In this document: in pieces, positions 40,939 to 50,346 of the stretch
Numbering within the stretch: position 1 is the first letter of the stretch
Layout: every line of letters starts with the position of its first letter
Source of the DNA: Terriglobia bacterium
Lineage (GTDB): Bacteria; Acidobacteriota; Terriglobia; Bryobacterales; UBA6623
Direction: 5' to 3'
Assembly: GCA_009838515.1 (NCBI GenBank)
Contig: VXRL01000059.1
Location: 62,001 to 126,000, forward strand
DNA length: 64,000 nucleotides
Program-made: the position numbers and the translations under genes
Notes under the pieces: model-generated
Seen by the model: the letters and a program-made list of their open reading frames with translations, nothing else
What the model was told of the DNA's origin: nothing
Database searches by the model: none

Positions 40939-41249
40939 CTGTCTGGAGTGCACCAGCGTTCGAATCACCATCGCCCCGGATCGGAACCCTCGCTGATGGC
41001 CTATCTGCCCCGTTGTTACGACTACACGCCTCCGGGCCTGTGGCTGGCCGCACGTTTGCAGGTCGATCCCGTCCCGCATACTGATCTTGTCGGCAGGTCT
41101 GAGCATGGCATCGGCGCGGAAGCTGTCATCGAGCCTTGGAGCCAGCGAGAAGTCTGGTCGACCGGTCGGTCGCAACGCACATGTTTGCCTCGGCCATGAT
41201 CGGTTTCGTCTCAATACTCACACTAGGCTTGGCCTAGGAGGATCCTAAC
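40939..41249. other. Intergenic region between ADOP permease and HlyD-type adaptor
   Basis: This 311-bp spacer holds no convincing gene. It has a ribosome binding site (AGGAGG at ~41236) for the adaptor at its right end. A short frame at 41181 (Met-Phe-Ala-Ser-Ala-Met-Ile, ending at 41234) is hydrophobic but too short to call and stops just before the adaptor. Confidence 0.5.
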
Positions 41250-42503
41250 GTGGACAAGGCACGCGTCGGATACGCCCGGAGGAAGCGCATCCGACGGATC
41301 GTCTTGGGATCCGTTGCCGGGACGGCGTTCCTGGCAGTGGCTTGGGTGGTGTCCCGCATAGAGCCCGCGGCTCCCGGCGTCGATGCTGCCACAGTCTTCA
41401 CCGACACTGTCGAGCGCGGCGAGATGCTGAGGCAGGTTCGCGGCATTGGCACGCTCGTGCCCGAGACGGTAGTCGTGATCGCCGCAAGCGACGCTGGGCG
41501 CATCGAGCAACGCCGCGTCCAGCCCGGGCAGTCTGTAGCACCGGGCACTGTGCTGCTCGAACTCAGCAGTCCGCAGGTCGAGCAGGAATACCTCGATGCC
41601 GAGGCGCAACTCAGGGAAGCCGAGGCCGACCTTGCCAACCTCCGGGCACAGCTCGAAGACCAGCGTCTCACCCAGGAGTCAGTGACCGCCGACGTGGAAG
41701 GGCAGTACCTTCAGGCCAAGGCGCAGTACGAGGCCGACGTTGCACTTTCGAAGGAGGGTCTGACGGATCAGCTCACCCTGATGAAGTCGCGCGTCTCGAT
41801 GGAACACCTGCACAAGCAGTTCCGGTTGGAGCGCGCCCGCGAGGACGCCCGCAAGCCCTCGGTAGAGGCACAGTTGGAGGCGCAGCGGGCCCGCATCGCA
41901 CAGATGGAAGCACTCGTGGCGCTGCGCGAAGAAAAGGTCGACCGACTCAGGGTTCGGGCCGGGATGAACGGAGTGCTGCAACTCATGGATGTTGAGGTCG
42001 GACAGCTGGTCGCACCTGGCGACGAGCTGGCGCGGGTGTCCGATCCGACGCACCTCAAGGCGGAGCTCAAGATCCCGGAGACGCTTGTGAATGACGTGGC
42101 CGTCGGGCAGCGGGCGGAGGTCGACACCCGGAACGGGGTGATCGAGGGGGTGGTCTCGCGCATCGATCCGGCCGCGATCGAAGGCACCGTGCTCGTTGAT
42201 ATCAAGTTGCTTGGCGAAATGCCCCGAGGCGCCCGGCCCGACCTAAGTGTGGACGGGACGATCGAACTCGAGCGGCTCGAGAATGTGCTGCATGTGGGTC
42301 GCCCCATCCATGCCAGGGAGGAGAGCCTCATGGGCCTCTTCAAGCTGGAAGAAGACCAAACCCACGCCTCGCGCGTCCAAGTGCAGGTGGGCAAGGTATC
42401 AGTCAGCACGATCGAAGTGCGTTCCGGCCTCAGCGAGGGGGACTACGTGGTCTTGTCCGACATGTCCGCGTGGGACGCCTACGACAGGATCCGGCTCGAA
42501 TAG
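41250..42503 (+). CDS. HlyD/RND-type periplasmic adaptor (MacA-like)
   Basis: This 417-aa protein is anchored by an N-terminal helix (residues ~17-36) and otherwise periplasmic. It has a lipoyl-like half (Gly-Arg-Ile-Glu-Gln-Arg-Arg-Val-Gln-Pro-Gly-Gln-Ser-Val-Ala-Pro-Gly), a long coiled-coil hairpin (about residues 110-230, rich in Glu/Gln/Arg/Ala), the second lipoyl half (Gly-Val-Leu-Gln-Leu-Met-Asp-Val-Glu-Val-Gly-Gln-Leu-Val-Ala-Pro-Gly) and a beta-barrel domain. Such adaptors bridge an inner-membrane exporter to an outer-membrane channel. The start is GTG at 41250 with AGGAGG upstream. Confidence 0.92.
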   Translation: MDKARVGYARRKRIRRIVLGSVAGTAFLAVAWVVSRIEPAAPGVDAATVFTDTVERGEMLRQVRGIGTLVPETVVVIAASDAGRIEQRRVQPGQSVAPGTVLLELSSPQVEQEYLDAEAQLREAEADLANLRAQLEDQRLTQESVTADVEGQYLQAKAQYEADVALSKEGLTDQLTLMKSRVSMEHLHKQFRLERAREDARKPSVEAQLEAQRARIAQMEALVALREEKVDRLRVRAGMNGVLQLMDVEVGQLVAPGDELARVSDPTHLKAELKIPETLVNDVAVGQRAEVDTRNGVIEGVVSRIDPAAIEGTVLVDIKLLGEMPRGARPDLSVDGTIELERLENVLHVGRPIHAREESLMGLFKLEEDQTHASRVQVQVGKVSVSTIEVRSGLSEGDYVVLSDMSAWDAYDRIRLE

Positions 42504-42543
42504 GCAGCCAGTTTCAGATCAAGAGGAGACATCAAGGCAGACA

Positions 42544-43236
42544 ATGGCAGGTTCTACGAATGGCGGCACACCGCTTATCCGCTTGGAAGGTGTGTCGAAG
42601 GTATTCTTCACCGATGAGGTTGAGACGCACGCGCTTTCGGGCATCGACTTCGAGATCCGCAACGGCGAATACGTGGCGATCTCGGGTCCCTCGGGCTGCG
42701 GCAAGTCGACGCTGCTGTCGATTCTCGGATTGCTCGACACCCCCACCGCCGGTGTGTACCGGCTGAACGGCGAGTCAGTCGAGGATCTGAATGCAAGGCA
42801 ACGGGCCCGCATCCGGAACCGCCAGATCGGCTTCATCTTCCAAGCGTTCAACCTGATCGGAGATCTGACGGTGTTTGAGAATGTCGAACTACCGCTGACC
42901 TATCGGGGCATGCCGTCCTCCGAACGCAAGCAGCGGGTGGAGGAGGCCCTGGAACGGGTCGGCATGGCGCACCGCATGAAGCACTACCCCTCGCAGCTGT
43001 CGGGCGGGCAGCAGCAGAGAGTCGCGGTGGCGAGGGCCCTCGGAGGCGATCCGTCGGTGCTGCTGGCTGACGAGCCGACCGGGAATCTGGACTCGAAAAA
43101 CGGCGAGGCCGTGATGGACCTGCTCCAGGATGTCCATCAGGGCGGGGCCACTATCTGCATGGTGACCCACGACCCGCGGTTCGAGGCCCGGGCAAAGAAA
43201 GTGGTTCGCCTATTCGATGGGAAGATCGTCGAATAG
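42544..43236 (+). CDS. ABC transporter ATP-binding protein (MacB/LolD type)
   Basis: This 230-aa cytosolic ATPase powers export. It has Walker A Gly-Pro-Ser-Gly-Cys-Gly-Lys-Ser-Thr, the Q loop, the signature Leu-Ser-Gly-Gly-Gln-Gln-Gln-Arg-Val, Walker B Val-Leu-Leu-Ala-Asp-Glu-Pro-Thr-Gly-Asn-Leu-Asp, and the switch His in Val-Thr-His-Asp. The Glu-Pro-Thr-Gly-Asn-Leu-Asp sequence is the common mark of LolD/MacB-type ATPases, which work with MacB-fold permeases such as the ADOP protein upstream. It starts at the ATG at 42544, 40 bp after the adaptor gene. Confidence 0.95.
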   Translation: MAGSTNGGTPLIRLEGVSKVFFTDEVETHALSGIDFEIRNGEYVAISGPSGCGKSTLLSILGLLDTPTAGVYRLNGESVEDLNARQRARIRNRQIGFIFQAFNLIGDLTVFENVELPLTYRGMPSSERKQRVEEALERVGMAHRMKHYPSQLSGGQQQRVAVARALGGDPSVLLADEPTGNLDSKNGEAVMDLLQDVHQGGATICMVTHDPRFEARAKKVVRLFDGKIVE

Positions 43237-43567
43237 CGGCTCGGCGGCTGGTCGTGAAATCTGCCCTCGCTCGGCATCCCCCAGAATGAGACTAGTGACG
43301 ACGGTTGGGAGGTAGCCGGACCGAGTTCAGGCCCGATTCTGGGCCTCCATAGGGGGCTCGAGACCGCAAGACTCGCCGGCATCCTTGAACGCTGCCGCAT
43401 TGTCGCGCTAACTCCATCGCGGTCCGGTCATCTCCGCAAGAAGTCCACCTTATGTCACGCCGGCTATCCAGTTCCCCGAGCCAGTCCGCCGGCGTGCCAG
43501 CCTTTCCGAGAAATGTGCCAGATCGGATGGAACCCACGGCTGGGACCCGGGCGTCCTAACTAAGTTC
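43237..43567. other. Intergenic region between export genes and TonB-dependent receptor
   Basis: These 331 bp contain no convincing gene. A hairpin AGGCCC-GATTCT-GGGCCT (43329-43346) could be a weak terminator of the export operon, but no T-run follows. The start of the receptor gene is at the right end. Confidence 0.5.
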
Positions 43568-45994
43568 ATGGGATCGCCGTTGTCGGCTTGGTGGGGTTCG
43601 ATGGGGTCGCTGCGCGCGACTCTGTTTCGAGAGCGTTGTTGGGCAGCCGCACTGCATGTGGTCTTGGTCTTCTGCGCTGTCGCCAGCGCCCAGGACACGG
43701 TCGGAACCGGAGTAGTCCGGGGGGAAGTCGTCCGGAGTGACGGGACTCCAGCAGAGTACCTTCAGGTCTGTATCGCAGGCACCGGTCTGTGCTCCCCCAG
43801 TGACCAGGACGGCCGGTTTGCCGCAATCGACGCGCGGCCGGGACAGGTCCAGCTCGAGGTCAGGATCGAATCTGGCGGGACCCTGCTTAGCGGAACCGTG
43901 CAAGTCCGGGCCGGGCAGACGAGCGAGGTGCGCTTGGAACTGCCGGACGTGGCTGCCGTCGAGACATCGGTCACCGTCAGCGCCGCTGCGTTGCTCGTGC
44001 CGGACGAAGTTATCAGCTCGGGGGTTTCCATCCAGAATCGCGAGATTGCCAAGACAGCCGGAATCCTTCAGGACGTTTCAAGGTACGTCTCGACCCTCCC
44101 AGGAGTCGTAACGGGTTCCGCCGATTTCAGAAACGACATCATCGTCCGTGGAGGAAGCCCCCTCGAAAACCTCTTCGTCGTGGATAACATCGAAATCCCG
44201 AACATCAATTCGTTTGCCAATCTCGCTTCCGCCGGAGGCACTGTCAGCCTCCTGGACGTTCAGCTCATCGAAGATGTGACGTTCCTCACCGGGGGCTATC
44301 CCGCGCCGTACATCAACCGGCTCTCGAGCGTCATGCAGGTTGCGCAGCGAGAAGGCAGCCGAGACAGGTTCCGTGCGCGTGCAACGCTTGCTTACGCTGG
44401 TGCCGGCGGTGTGGTCGAAGGGCCGTGGGCCCGGGGTAAGGGGTCTTGGATCGTCTCGGCGCGTCGGAGCTTTCTGGATTTATTCACCGACGATATTGGG
44501 TTCGGCGGCGTGCCCGTCTTCTACTCGTTTACTGGCAAGGCTGTGCGGGACTTCGGGAACTTCGACCGGATATGGGTGACCAGCATCACGGGCATCGACT
44601 CGATTCGGCTGGGCCTGACAGAGAACACCGAACCCGATGAATCGCTCGGGGCGTTCGACATCCGATACGCTGGTCGCCGGAACGCGACCGGCTTCAATTG
44701 GCAGCGGATCCTCGGAACGCGCGGGGTCGGACTGCTTGGTCTCACTCACTCGAGCGCGACGGTAGACTCCACAGTCAAGGATCTTGTCCGGTCTGGCCCC
44801 ATCCCGTCCGAGCTGTCGGCAGGGCAGGCTATCGCCGCCGGAGCCGTATCGTTCCGACAGGACTCGACAGAGGACGAAACCACGATCAAGTACGACCTGA
44901 CGATTCACGCGGGACGCGCCGGGGAATACCGAATCGGAGGGGCTCAGAAGTTCTTCGTCAACGACTACGTCACCCTTTCACCGCTCGGGTACGACGGCCC
45001 CTTCGCCGTCGTCCCCGACTTGAACCCCATCGACTTGCGCGAGAGATTCACCGCGACGCAAGGCAGCGCCTACGTCCAAGGCACCCACAAGTTTGGCCGG
45101 CGGATGCGAGTCACAGTCGGGGGCAGATTCGACAGGTACGCGCAATTCGGTGTGTCGAACCTGCGCATGAGCCCTAGAGCTGGGGTTTCGGTCGCAATCG
45201 CAGAGAACCTTTCCTGGAACGCCAGCTGGGGAATCTACCACCAACTCCCGGTCTACCTGTTCCTGGCTGCGTTTCCGGAGAACAGAGCTCTGATTCCTGC
45301 CAGATCGGATCACTGGATCAGCGGGCTGTCTTGGACGCCAAAGCGAAACCTCCGGGTAACGCTCGAGGCGTATTCCAAGCGCTACAAGGACTATTCGGTC
45401 GCAACGCAGTTCCCGGCGCTGTCGTTGGCGAACGTCGGCGACACCTTCGATGTCCGTGACATCTTGTACCCGATGACCAGCGCGGGCCGCGGCAGGGTCC
45501 ACGGCGTCGAGCTGTTTGCGGAGAAGAAGTTTTCTGAAAAGTGGTTTGGACAGCTCAACGTGGCGTATTCCAGGGCGCGCCACGCCGGACTGGACGGCAA
45601 GCTCCGCCCCGGGGCGTTCGACAGGCCGTTCGCATTCAATGCCGTTGGAGGGCGTCGCATCGGCCGGAAGTGGGAAGTGGCGTTCCGAACGGCCTATCTG
45701 ACAGGCAGGCCGTACACGCCGTTCGACATCGAGCGCTCCGAGTCGCAGCGCCGCGGAGTGTTCGATCTGGACCGAGTGAACACGATGCGCTACATCCCGT
45801 TCTTCACACTGGACCTAAGGCTAGACCGCACATTTTTGATCCGGGATCGAGAGGTCGTTGCGTATGTCGGCGTCCAGAACGTGACCGGGCGCAGGAACCA
45901 AACCACGCTGCTATGGAATCGTGTGACAAACCGCCCGCGGTTTCCCAGAGGGCTTTCCCAGTTTCTCCTCGTTGGCTGGGAGTGGAACTTCTAG
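43568..45994 (+). CDS. TonB-dependent receptor with carboxypeptidase-like regulatory domain
   Basis: This 808-aa outer-membrane protein has a signal peptide (hydrophobic part about residues 25-40, ending Ala-Ser-Ala-Gln). A carboxypeptidase-regulatory-like beta-sandwich follows (Gly-Val-Val-Arg-Gly-Glu-Val-Val-Arg-Ser-Asp-Gly-Thr-Pro-Ala), then a plug domain (Val-Arg-Gly-Gly-Ser-Pro-Leu-Glu-Asn-Leu-Phe-Val-Val-Asp-Asn-Ile-Glu-Ile-Pro) and a beta barrel that ends in Phe (Trp-Glu-Trp-Asn-Phe), the usual outer-membrane sorting signal. It likely imports a large substrate. It is on the same strand as the export genes, 331 bp on, and may or may not belong to that regulon. Confidence 0.9.
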   Translation: MGSPLSAWWGSMGSLRATLFRERCWAAALHVVLVFCAVASAQDTVGTGVVRGEVVRSDGTPAEYLQVCIAGTGLCSPSDQDGRFAAIDARPGQVQLEVRIESGGTLLSGTVQVRAGQTSEVRLELPDVAAVETSVTVSAAALLVPDEVISSGVSIQNREIAKTAGILQDVSRYVSTLPGVVTGSADFRNDIIVRGGSPLENLFVVDNIEIPNINSFANLASAGGTVSLLDVQLIEDVTFLTGGYPAPYINRLSSVMQVAQREGSRDRFRARATLAYAGAGGVVEGPWARGKGSWIVSARRSFLDLFTDDIGFGGVPVFYSFTGKAVRDFGNFDRIWVTSITGIDSIRLGLTENTEPDESLGAFDIRYAGRRNATGFNWQRILGTRGVGLLGLTHSSATVDSTVKDLVRSGPIPSELSAGQAIAAGAVSFRQDSTEDETTIKYDLTIHAGRAGEYRIGGAQKFFVNDYVTLSPLGYDGPFAVVPDLNPIDLRERFTATQGSAYVQGTHKFGRRMRVTVGGRFDRYAQFGVSNLRMSPRAGVSVAIAENLSWNASWGIYHQLPVYLFLAAFPENRALIPARSDHWISGLSWTPKRNLRVTLEAYSKRYKDYSVATQFPALSLANVGDTFDVRDILYPMTSAGRGRVHGVELFAEKKFSEKWFGQLNVAYSRARHAGLDGKLRPGAFDRPFAFNAVGGRRIGRKWEVAFRTAYLTGRPYTPFDIERSESQRRGVFDLDRVNTMRYIPFFTLDLRLDRTFLIRDREVVAYVGVQNVTGRRNQTTLLWNRVTNRPRFPRGLSQFLLVGWEWNF

Positions 45995-46220
45995 GAAGAG
46001 GCCTGGTTGGCCACGACGCAGAATCGGCCATGCTGCGCTTTGCGCGCGTTGCCATGCGAGACTCTCGGCCATGCCCATCGCTTCGTTCGGCGCTCAAGGC
46101 TTGTCCCGCATTCCGCAAGCGGCCGGGTTTCGGCCCGACACCTGATCTTGATCCTGGCCGCTCAGTTGCCGGAAGCACTTAGTTCGGGTACGATCCTAGT
46201 GCAGACTCGAGTGTCAGGAT

Positions 46221-47501
46221 ATGACCCGCAAGCAGTCCAGAGACCGCCGACAGTTCCTTAAGGGAGCGAGCTACGCGCTCGCTTTGCCGCTGCTTCCCTC
46301 CCTGCCGGGCGCGGTGGAGGCCACCCCCGAGCCATCGAATGGCAAAGCCAAGCGTCTGGTGTGTGTCGGCACGCAACTGGGATTCTACAAGCCGGAGTTC
46401 TTCGCCGACAGCGACGCTCCTCGACTGATCCAGCCGATTACCGACGCCGGTCTGGACGGCAAGTTCACCACCGTTTCTGGGCTGGACCACAAGGGCCCGA
46501 CCGGCAATGGCCACGAACTCGTGTACACGCTCTACACCGGCCATGTTGTCCGCAGCATATCGTTGGACCAGTTCGTCGCCCCCACTCTTGGCAGTGACAC
46601 GCGATACGAGTCGTTGCAGCTCTGCTGTGGCGAGGCACAGCAGAAGGCGTCGCTTTCTTTCTCGGCCTCTGGCCTCCCCCTTCCCGTAACGCTCCGCCCC
46701 AGTGCGCTTTATGCCCGCGTGTTCGGGGCCGGCTCGGTGGCGCTGAAGCGGCAGACCTATCTGATCGATTCTGGCAAGAGCTTGCTGGATGAATTGACGG
46801 GCGAGGCGAAAGTTGTCAGTGCGCGCGCCAATGCCCCCGACCGCAGGAAGCTGGACGAGTACTTCACCTCGATCCGGGCTGTGGAGGAGAAGCTCAAGCG
46901 CCGCCGGGATTGGCTCGACAGGCCGTTTCCCGTGCCCCCCGAAGGTCTCGAACTTCCGGTCGAAGAGAACGTAGACGGTTCGTTCCTGCTCGACAACGAA
47001 GACTTGATGTGGGACTTGATGGCGCTGGCGATCACGAATGATTCGACCCGCGTGATCTCGATGACCATTCCGATCACCGACCGGGCCCTCATGGTCAACG
47101 GCAGCTTTATGGGCGAGGGTTACCACCGCCTGTCCCACCACGGGAACAAGCAGGAAAAGATCAGCGGCTTGCTCACTATCGAGGAGCGTCACATGCAGGG
47201 CGCGGCCCGCTTCCTGAGAGCCCTCAGCGAGGCGCAAGACGTTGATGGCAGGTCCATGTTGGATTCCACCGTCACGCTGATCGGCAGTGCGATGGGTGAC
47301 GCCGCTGCCCATCGCCGGACCAACTATCCGCTATTCGTGGCGGGCGGTGGCTTCAACCACCGGCGCCATGTCTCCTGCGGAGACGCCACGGTTGCGAACA
47401 CCATGGCGTGCGACCTGTATGTGACAGTGCTGCAGCAATTGGGATTCGAAGTCGATAAATTCAGCACCAGCGAGTCCGATCTCAACGGCGTGCTGACATG
47501 A
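46221..47501 (+). CDS. DUF1552 Tat-exported protein
   Basis: This 426-aa protein has a twin-arginine-like signal (Arg-Asp-Arg-Arg-Gln-Phe-Leu-Lys-Gly, then a hydrophobic stretch to about residue 32) and a DUF1552 domain, related to the alkaline-phosphatase/sulfatase-like fold (family knowledge). The family's His-x-x-Ser-His-His motif is present as His-Arg-Leu-Ser-His-His-Gly-Asn. The adjacent downstream gene (DUF1592 cytochrome) overlaps by four bases. Function is unknown, but DUF1552 and DUF1592 proteins nearly always travel as such pairs. Confidence 0.9.
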   Translation: MTRKQSRDRRQFLKGASYALALPLLPSLPGAVEATPEPSNGKAKRLVCVGTQLGFYKPEFFADSDAPRLIQPITDAGLDGKFTTVSGLDHKGPTGNGHELVYTLYTGHVVRSISLDQFVAPTLGSDTRYESLQLCCGEAQQKASLSFSASGLPLPVTLRPSALYARVFGAGSVALKRQTYLIDSGKSLLDELTGEAKVVSARANAPDRRKLDEYFTSIRAVEEKLKRRRDWLDRPFPVPPEGLELPVEENVDGSFLLDNEDLMWDLMALAITNDSTRVISMTIPITDRALMVNGSFMGEGYHRLSHHGNKQEKISGLLTIEERHMQGAARFLRALSEAQDVDGRSMLDSTVTLIGSAMGDAAAHRRTNYPLFVAGGGFNHRRHVSCGDATVANTMACDLYVTVLQQLGFEVDKFSTSESDLNGVLT

Positions 47502-49960
47502 TTACCGCCGTGCGGATCGGCCTTGCGGCCGGACTCGTCGGGCTCGCTCCCACGTTCGGCGCGGATGCGCCAGAAGCGTTCGGAAGCGAATTCACCGCGA
47601 CGTATTGCCAGTCTTGTCACGGCGGTGACAATCCCAGTGGGGGATTTCGCGCCGATCCTTCGGCGTACGAGATCCAAGATGGTAAGTCACGGGAGCAGTG
47701 GGCGCGGGCCGGCGCCCTCGTGAATGCGAGACTCATGCCCCCCCGGCAGGCTCCGCAGCCGCCCGCGGAGTTGAGAGAGCGGTTCTTGTCCGAGGTGCAG
47801 GTTCTGCTGGCATCGGGTGAACCAGAGCCCTCCGATCGCTTGGTGCGGCGCATGAATCGCATTGAGTACTTGAATACCCTCCGGGACCTTTTCGGAATCC
47901 GCGAGATCAGGTTGCCGGTGACCTATCCGGACGATCCGCCGGGCCAGCGCTTCGACACGATGGTCGAGGGCACACACCTTACGCCCGGCCACTTGGATGC
48001 ATACCATCAGATTGCGATTGATATCGCCGATCGGATGGTGCCGCTGCCCGGCATGCCCGTGGCCAAGGTCACATCGGTCCGGGCCAGCATCGGCCAGGAT
48101 CCGTCGCGGACCAAGTTCTTTCTCCGGGACGGGGATGAGACAGGCCTTTACTTCACCGGAGTCAACATCGCGGGGTGGTCCGGGGCGCTGTGGGACCGGG
48201 CGTTCATCGCGCAGGCGTCGGGCGTGTACCGCGTGCGCATCAAGGCCAGCGCCGAGGCCCAGGCCGGGGCCGATGGCAAGCCCTTGCGGCTGGGATTTTA
48301 CGCCCTCAATCCCGGTGACTACAACCTGCCCAAGCGTGCCCTGCGTGTCGACCTGCCACGTGTTGGAGAGCTGATCGTCAGCAATCCCGAGCCGGAGATC
48401 TTGGAAACCGAAGTCCACTTGGAGAGGGGCGAGAACTTCCAGATCTACTGTGAGAACCGGCTGCGCAAGCAGTACCCCCCGGCGCTGATCCGCACACCGG
48501 GCAACACGGCTGATCTGCGCAGGCTCCTCGCGAGCTACCTCGACGAGTCCTACGAATCTGCCGAGCCCACGATCCGTTTCGAGAGCATTGAGATCAGCGG
48601 ACCGATCGGACCGCTGCCGAGGCAGGTGCGATTCTTGGGAGGCCGGACGCCGACCGCCGGCCGCACTTCCGCCGAGGCGATTCTGCTCCCGCTGGCGGAG
48701 CGTGCTTTTCGCCGGCCCTTGACGCCCGGCGAGCGCGAGGACCTGATTTCGGGCGCAGTGAGCCATGCCCAAGAAGCGGCCGATCCGGCGTATGGCATCC
48801 ACTACGGCATCCGCAAGATCCTGCTTTCGCCCCAATTCCTGTACCGCGAGTCAGGGGCAGGCGCATTGGACGACTATGGCCTGGCTAGCAGGCTGTCGTA
48901 TTTCCTGTGGAGCAGCATGCCGGATGCGCGCTTGCTGGAATTGGCGGCCGCCGGAAAACTCAAGCAGGCAGATGTTCTTGACGGAGAGATCAGCCGCATG
49001 GTCCGCGACTCCAAGGCGCAGCGGTTCGTCAAGCACTTCACCGGCCAGTGGCTGGGTAACCGCAAGGCATCCGCCGTGATGGTGTGTGACGTGCGACATG
49101 TCTGGAGTGAGTTGATGCGCCACGGCATGGTGCGTGGGACAGAGATGTTCTTCGACGAGATCCTGCAACAAAACCGCTCCATCCGGACGTTCATCGATTC
49201 GGATTTCACGTACGCGAACGAGCCGATGCGGATCGCCTGGGGCATGCCCGGCAATGAGGTGAGCTTGAGGCGATTGGAGGCAGACCAGAGGCAGAGCTTG
49301 CTGTGGCCAGAGCCCGAACGGTTGGAATTCGCCTCCCTCGGTTCGGATGTCCCGGCCCACGTCAAGACGCGTGGTGGTGTGCTGGGTCTCTCGGGTGTCT
49401 TCGCTGCGACCGGGGATGGCGTGGAATCGTCGCCGATCCTGCGTGGAGTGTGGGTCTTGGAGAACCTGCTTGGCCGACCGCCGCCGCCCCCGCCGAGTGA
49501 CGTTCCGGCGCTGGTGGCAGACATCTCGCAAGCCGAGAGCGTGCAGGAAGTCTTGGCGGCGCACCAGAAGATCGAGTCATGTGCGATATGCCACTCTGCA
49601 ATCGACCCGATCGGCCTGGCGCTGGAGAATTACGACGCGTCCGGCGGATGGCGGACGTCGTACTACCGAGAGGAGGGCTCGGCAGCCCCACAAGCGTCCG
49701 TGCAGGCTGCGAGCGAGATGCCGGACGGTACAAAGCTAGCGGGGGCGCAGGACCTGAAGGACTACATCATGGCCAGTCCCGGAGACTTCACGAGGACACT
49801 GACTGGCCTGTTGATTGAATACAGTACGGGCAGGGAACTGACCGCACGCGACCGGCGGACGGTCCAGCAAATCGTAGCGGACGAGCCGGAGCGCGGCTAC
49901 GGGTTTCGAGACCTAATCGCGCGCGTGGTCTCGAGCGAATCATTCGCAACCAGAAGGTAG
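47498..49960 (+). CDS. DUF1592 multi-domain heme protein (DUF1587/1592/1588/1585)
   Basis: This 820-aa exported protein has a signal (residues 1-22) and an N-terminal cytochrome-like segment with one CxxCH heme site (Cys-Gln-Ser-Cys-His, residues ~38-42). The DUF1587 part follows (Arg-Arg-Met-Asn-Arg-Ile-Glu-Tyr-Leu-Asn-Thr-Leu-Arg-Asp-Leu-Phe), then DUF1595 and DUF1592 (Ser-Arg-Leu-Ser-Tyr-Phe-Leu-Trp-Ser-Ser-Met-Pro-Asp), DUF1588 with Thr-Arg-Gly-Gly-Val-Leu-Gly-Leu-Ser and a second Cys-x-x-Cys-His site, Cys-Ala-Ile-Cys-His, and DUF1585 at the C-terminus. It is the partner of the DUF1552 gene (ATGA overlap). Electron transfer or a redox enzyme function is likely; the reaction is not known. 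Confidence 0.9.
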   Translation: MITAVRIGLAAGLVGLAPTFGADAPEAFGSEFTATYCQSCHGGDNPSGGFRADPSAYEIQDGKSREQWARAGALVNARLMPPRQAPQPPAELRERFLSEVQVLLASGEPEPSDRLVRRMNRIEYLNTLRDLFGIREIRLPVTYPDDPPGQRFDTMVEGTHLTPGHLDAYHQIAIDIADRMVPLPGMPVAKVTSVRASIGQDPSRTKFFLRDGDETGLYFTGVNIAGWSGALWDRAFIAQASGVYRVRIKASAEAQAGADGKPLRLGFYALNPGDYNLPKRALRVDLPRVGELIVSNPEPEILETEVHLERGENFQIYCENRLRKQYPPALIRTPGNTADLRRLLASYLDESYESAEPTIRFESIEISGPIGPLPRQVRFLGGRTPTAGRTSAEAILLPLAERAFRRPLTPGEREDLISGAVSHAQEAADPAYGIHYGIRKILLSPQFLYRESGAGALDDYGLASRLSYFLWSSMPDARLLELAAAGKLKQADVLDGEISRMVRDSKAQRFVKHFTGQWLGNRKASAVMVCDVRHVWSELMRHGMVRGTEMFFDEILQQNRSIRTFIDSDFTYANEPMRIAWGMPGNEVSLRRLEADQRQSLLWPEPERLEFASLGSDVPAHVKTRGGVLGLSGVFAATGDGVESSPILRGVWVLENLLGRPPPPPPSDVPALVADISQAESVQEVLAAHQKIESCAICHSAIDPIGLALENYDASGGWRTSYYREEGSAAPQASVQAASEMPDGTKLAGAQDLKDYIMASPGDFTRTLTGLLIEYSTGRELTARDRRTVQQIVADEPERGYGFRDLIARVVSSESFATRR

Positions 49961-50346
49961 CGTTGGATTCTGCTTGTTGAGGGCGGTCCGTCTTGGACGC
50001 TCACTTGGAACTACAAATTTTCTTGCAAGAAATCTGGAACACAATTTTGTTTTTAAGTTACTTAAAATAAACAATTTATGCGAATACCCAAGGTGCTCCT
50101 GAAAGGGTTTGAGTACAAAAAATATGACATAAAATCTTGTCTCGTGTGCCAACCAGATCGAGCTGTGGCCGGAGAGGCGTGCGTACGAACCGAAGGTCCT
50201 CGTGCATGCGGATGGCGGCCTTCCACGTGCTAGAGTGGGCTTGCGAGAGCGACCTGTTGATCGCCTCGTTCTAGAGCCGTTTGCCCGCCTGGGGATCTCG
50301 GATCCGACCCTCCAAGACTGCTCTGTCCCTTCGAATAGGAGCCACC
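49961..50346. other. Intergenic region with AT-rich segment between DUF1592 and sulfatase genes
   Basis: This 386-bp stretch has no convincing gene. Its central part (about 50010-50140) is strikingly AT-rich compared with both flanks and includes a perfect 14-bp palindrome TTTCTTGCAAGAAA (50019-50032) and an inverted repeat TTTTAAG-TTA-CTTAAAA (50051-50067). It may hold the terminator of the left operon and the promoter of the sulfatase gene. The right end has AGGAG just before the sulfatase start. Confidence 0.55.

Noticed and set aside
40958-40966. Second copy of the tRNA T-loop sequence (GTTCGAATC) as a possible attachment site
   Set aside because: Only nine bases match and the flanks differ; this is expected by chance.
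41181-41234. Short hydrophobic frame before the HlyD-type gene, thought to be a remnant of another permease
   Set aside because: Only 17 codons; no permease motif can be confirmed and upstream codons contain stops.
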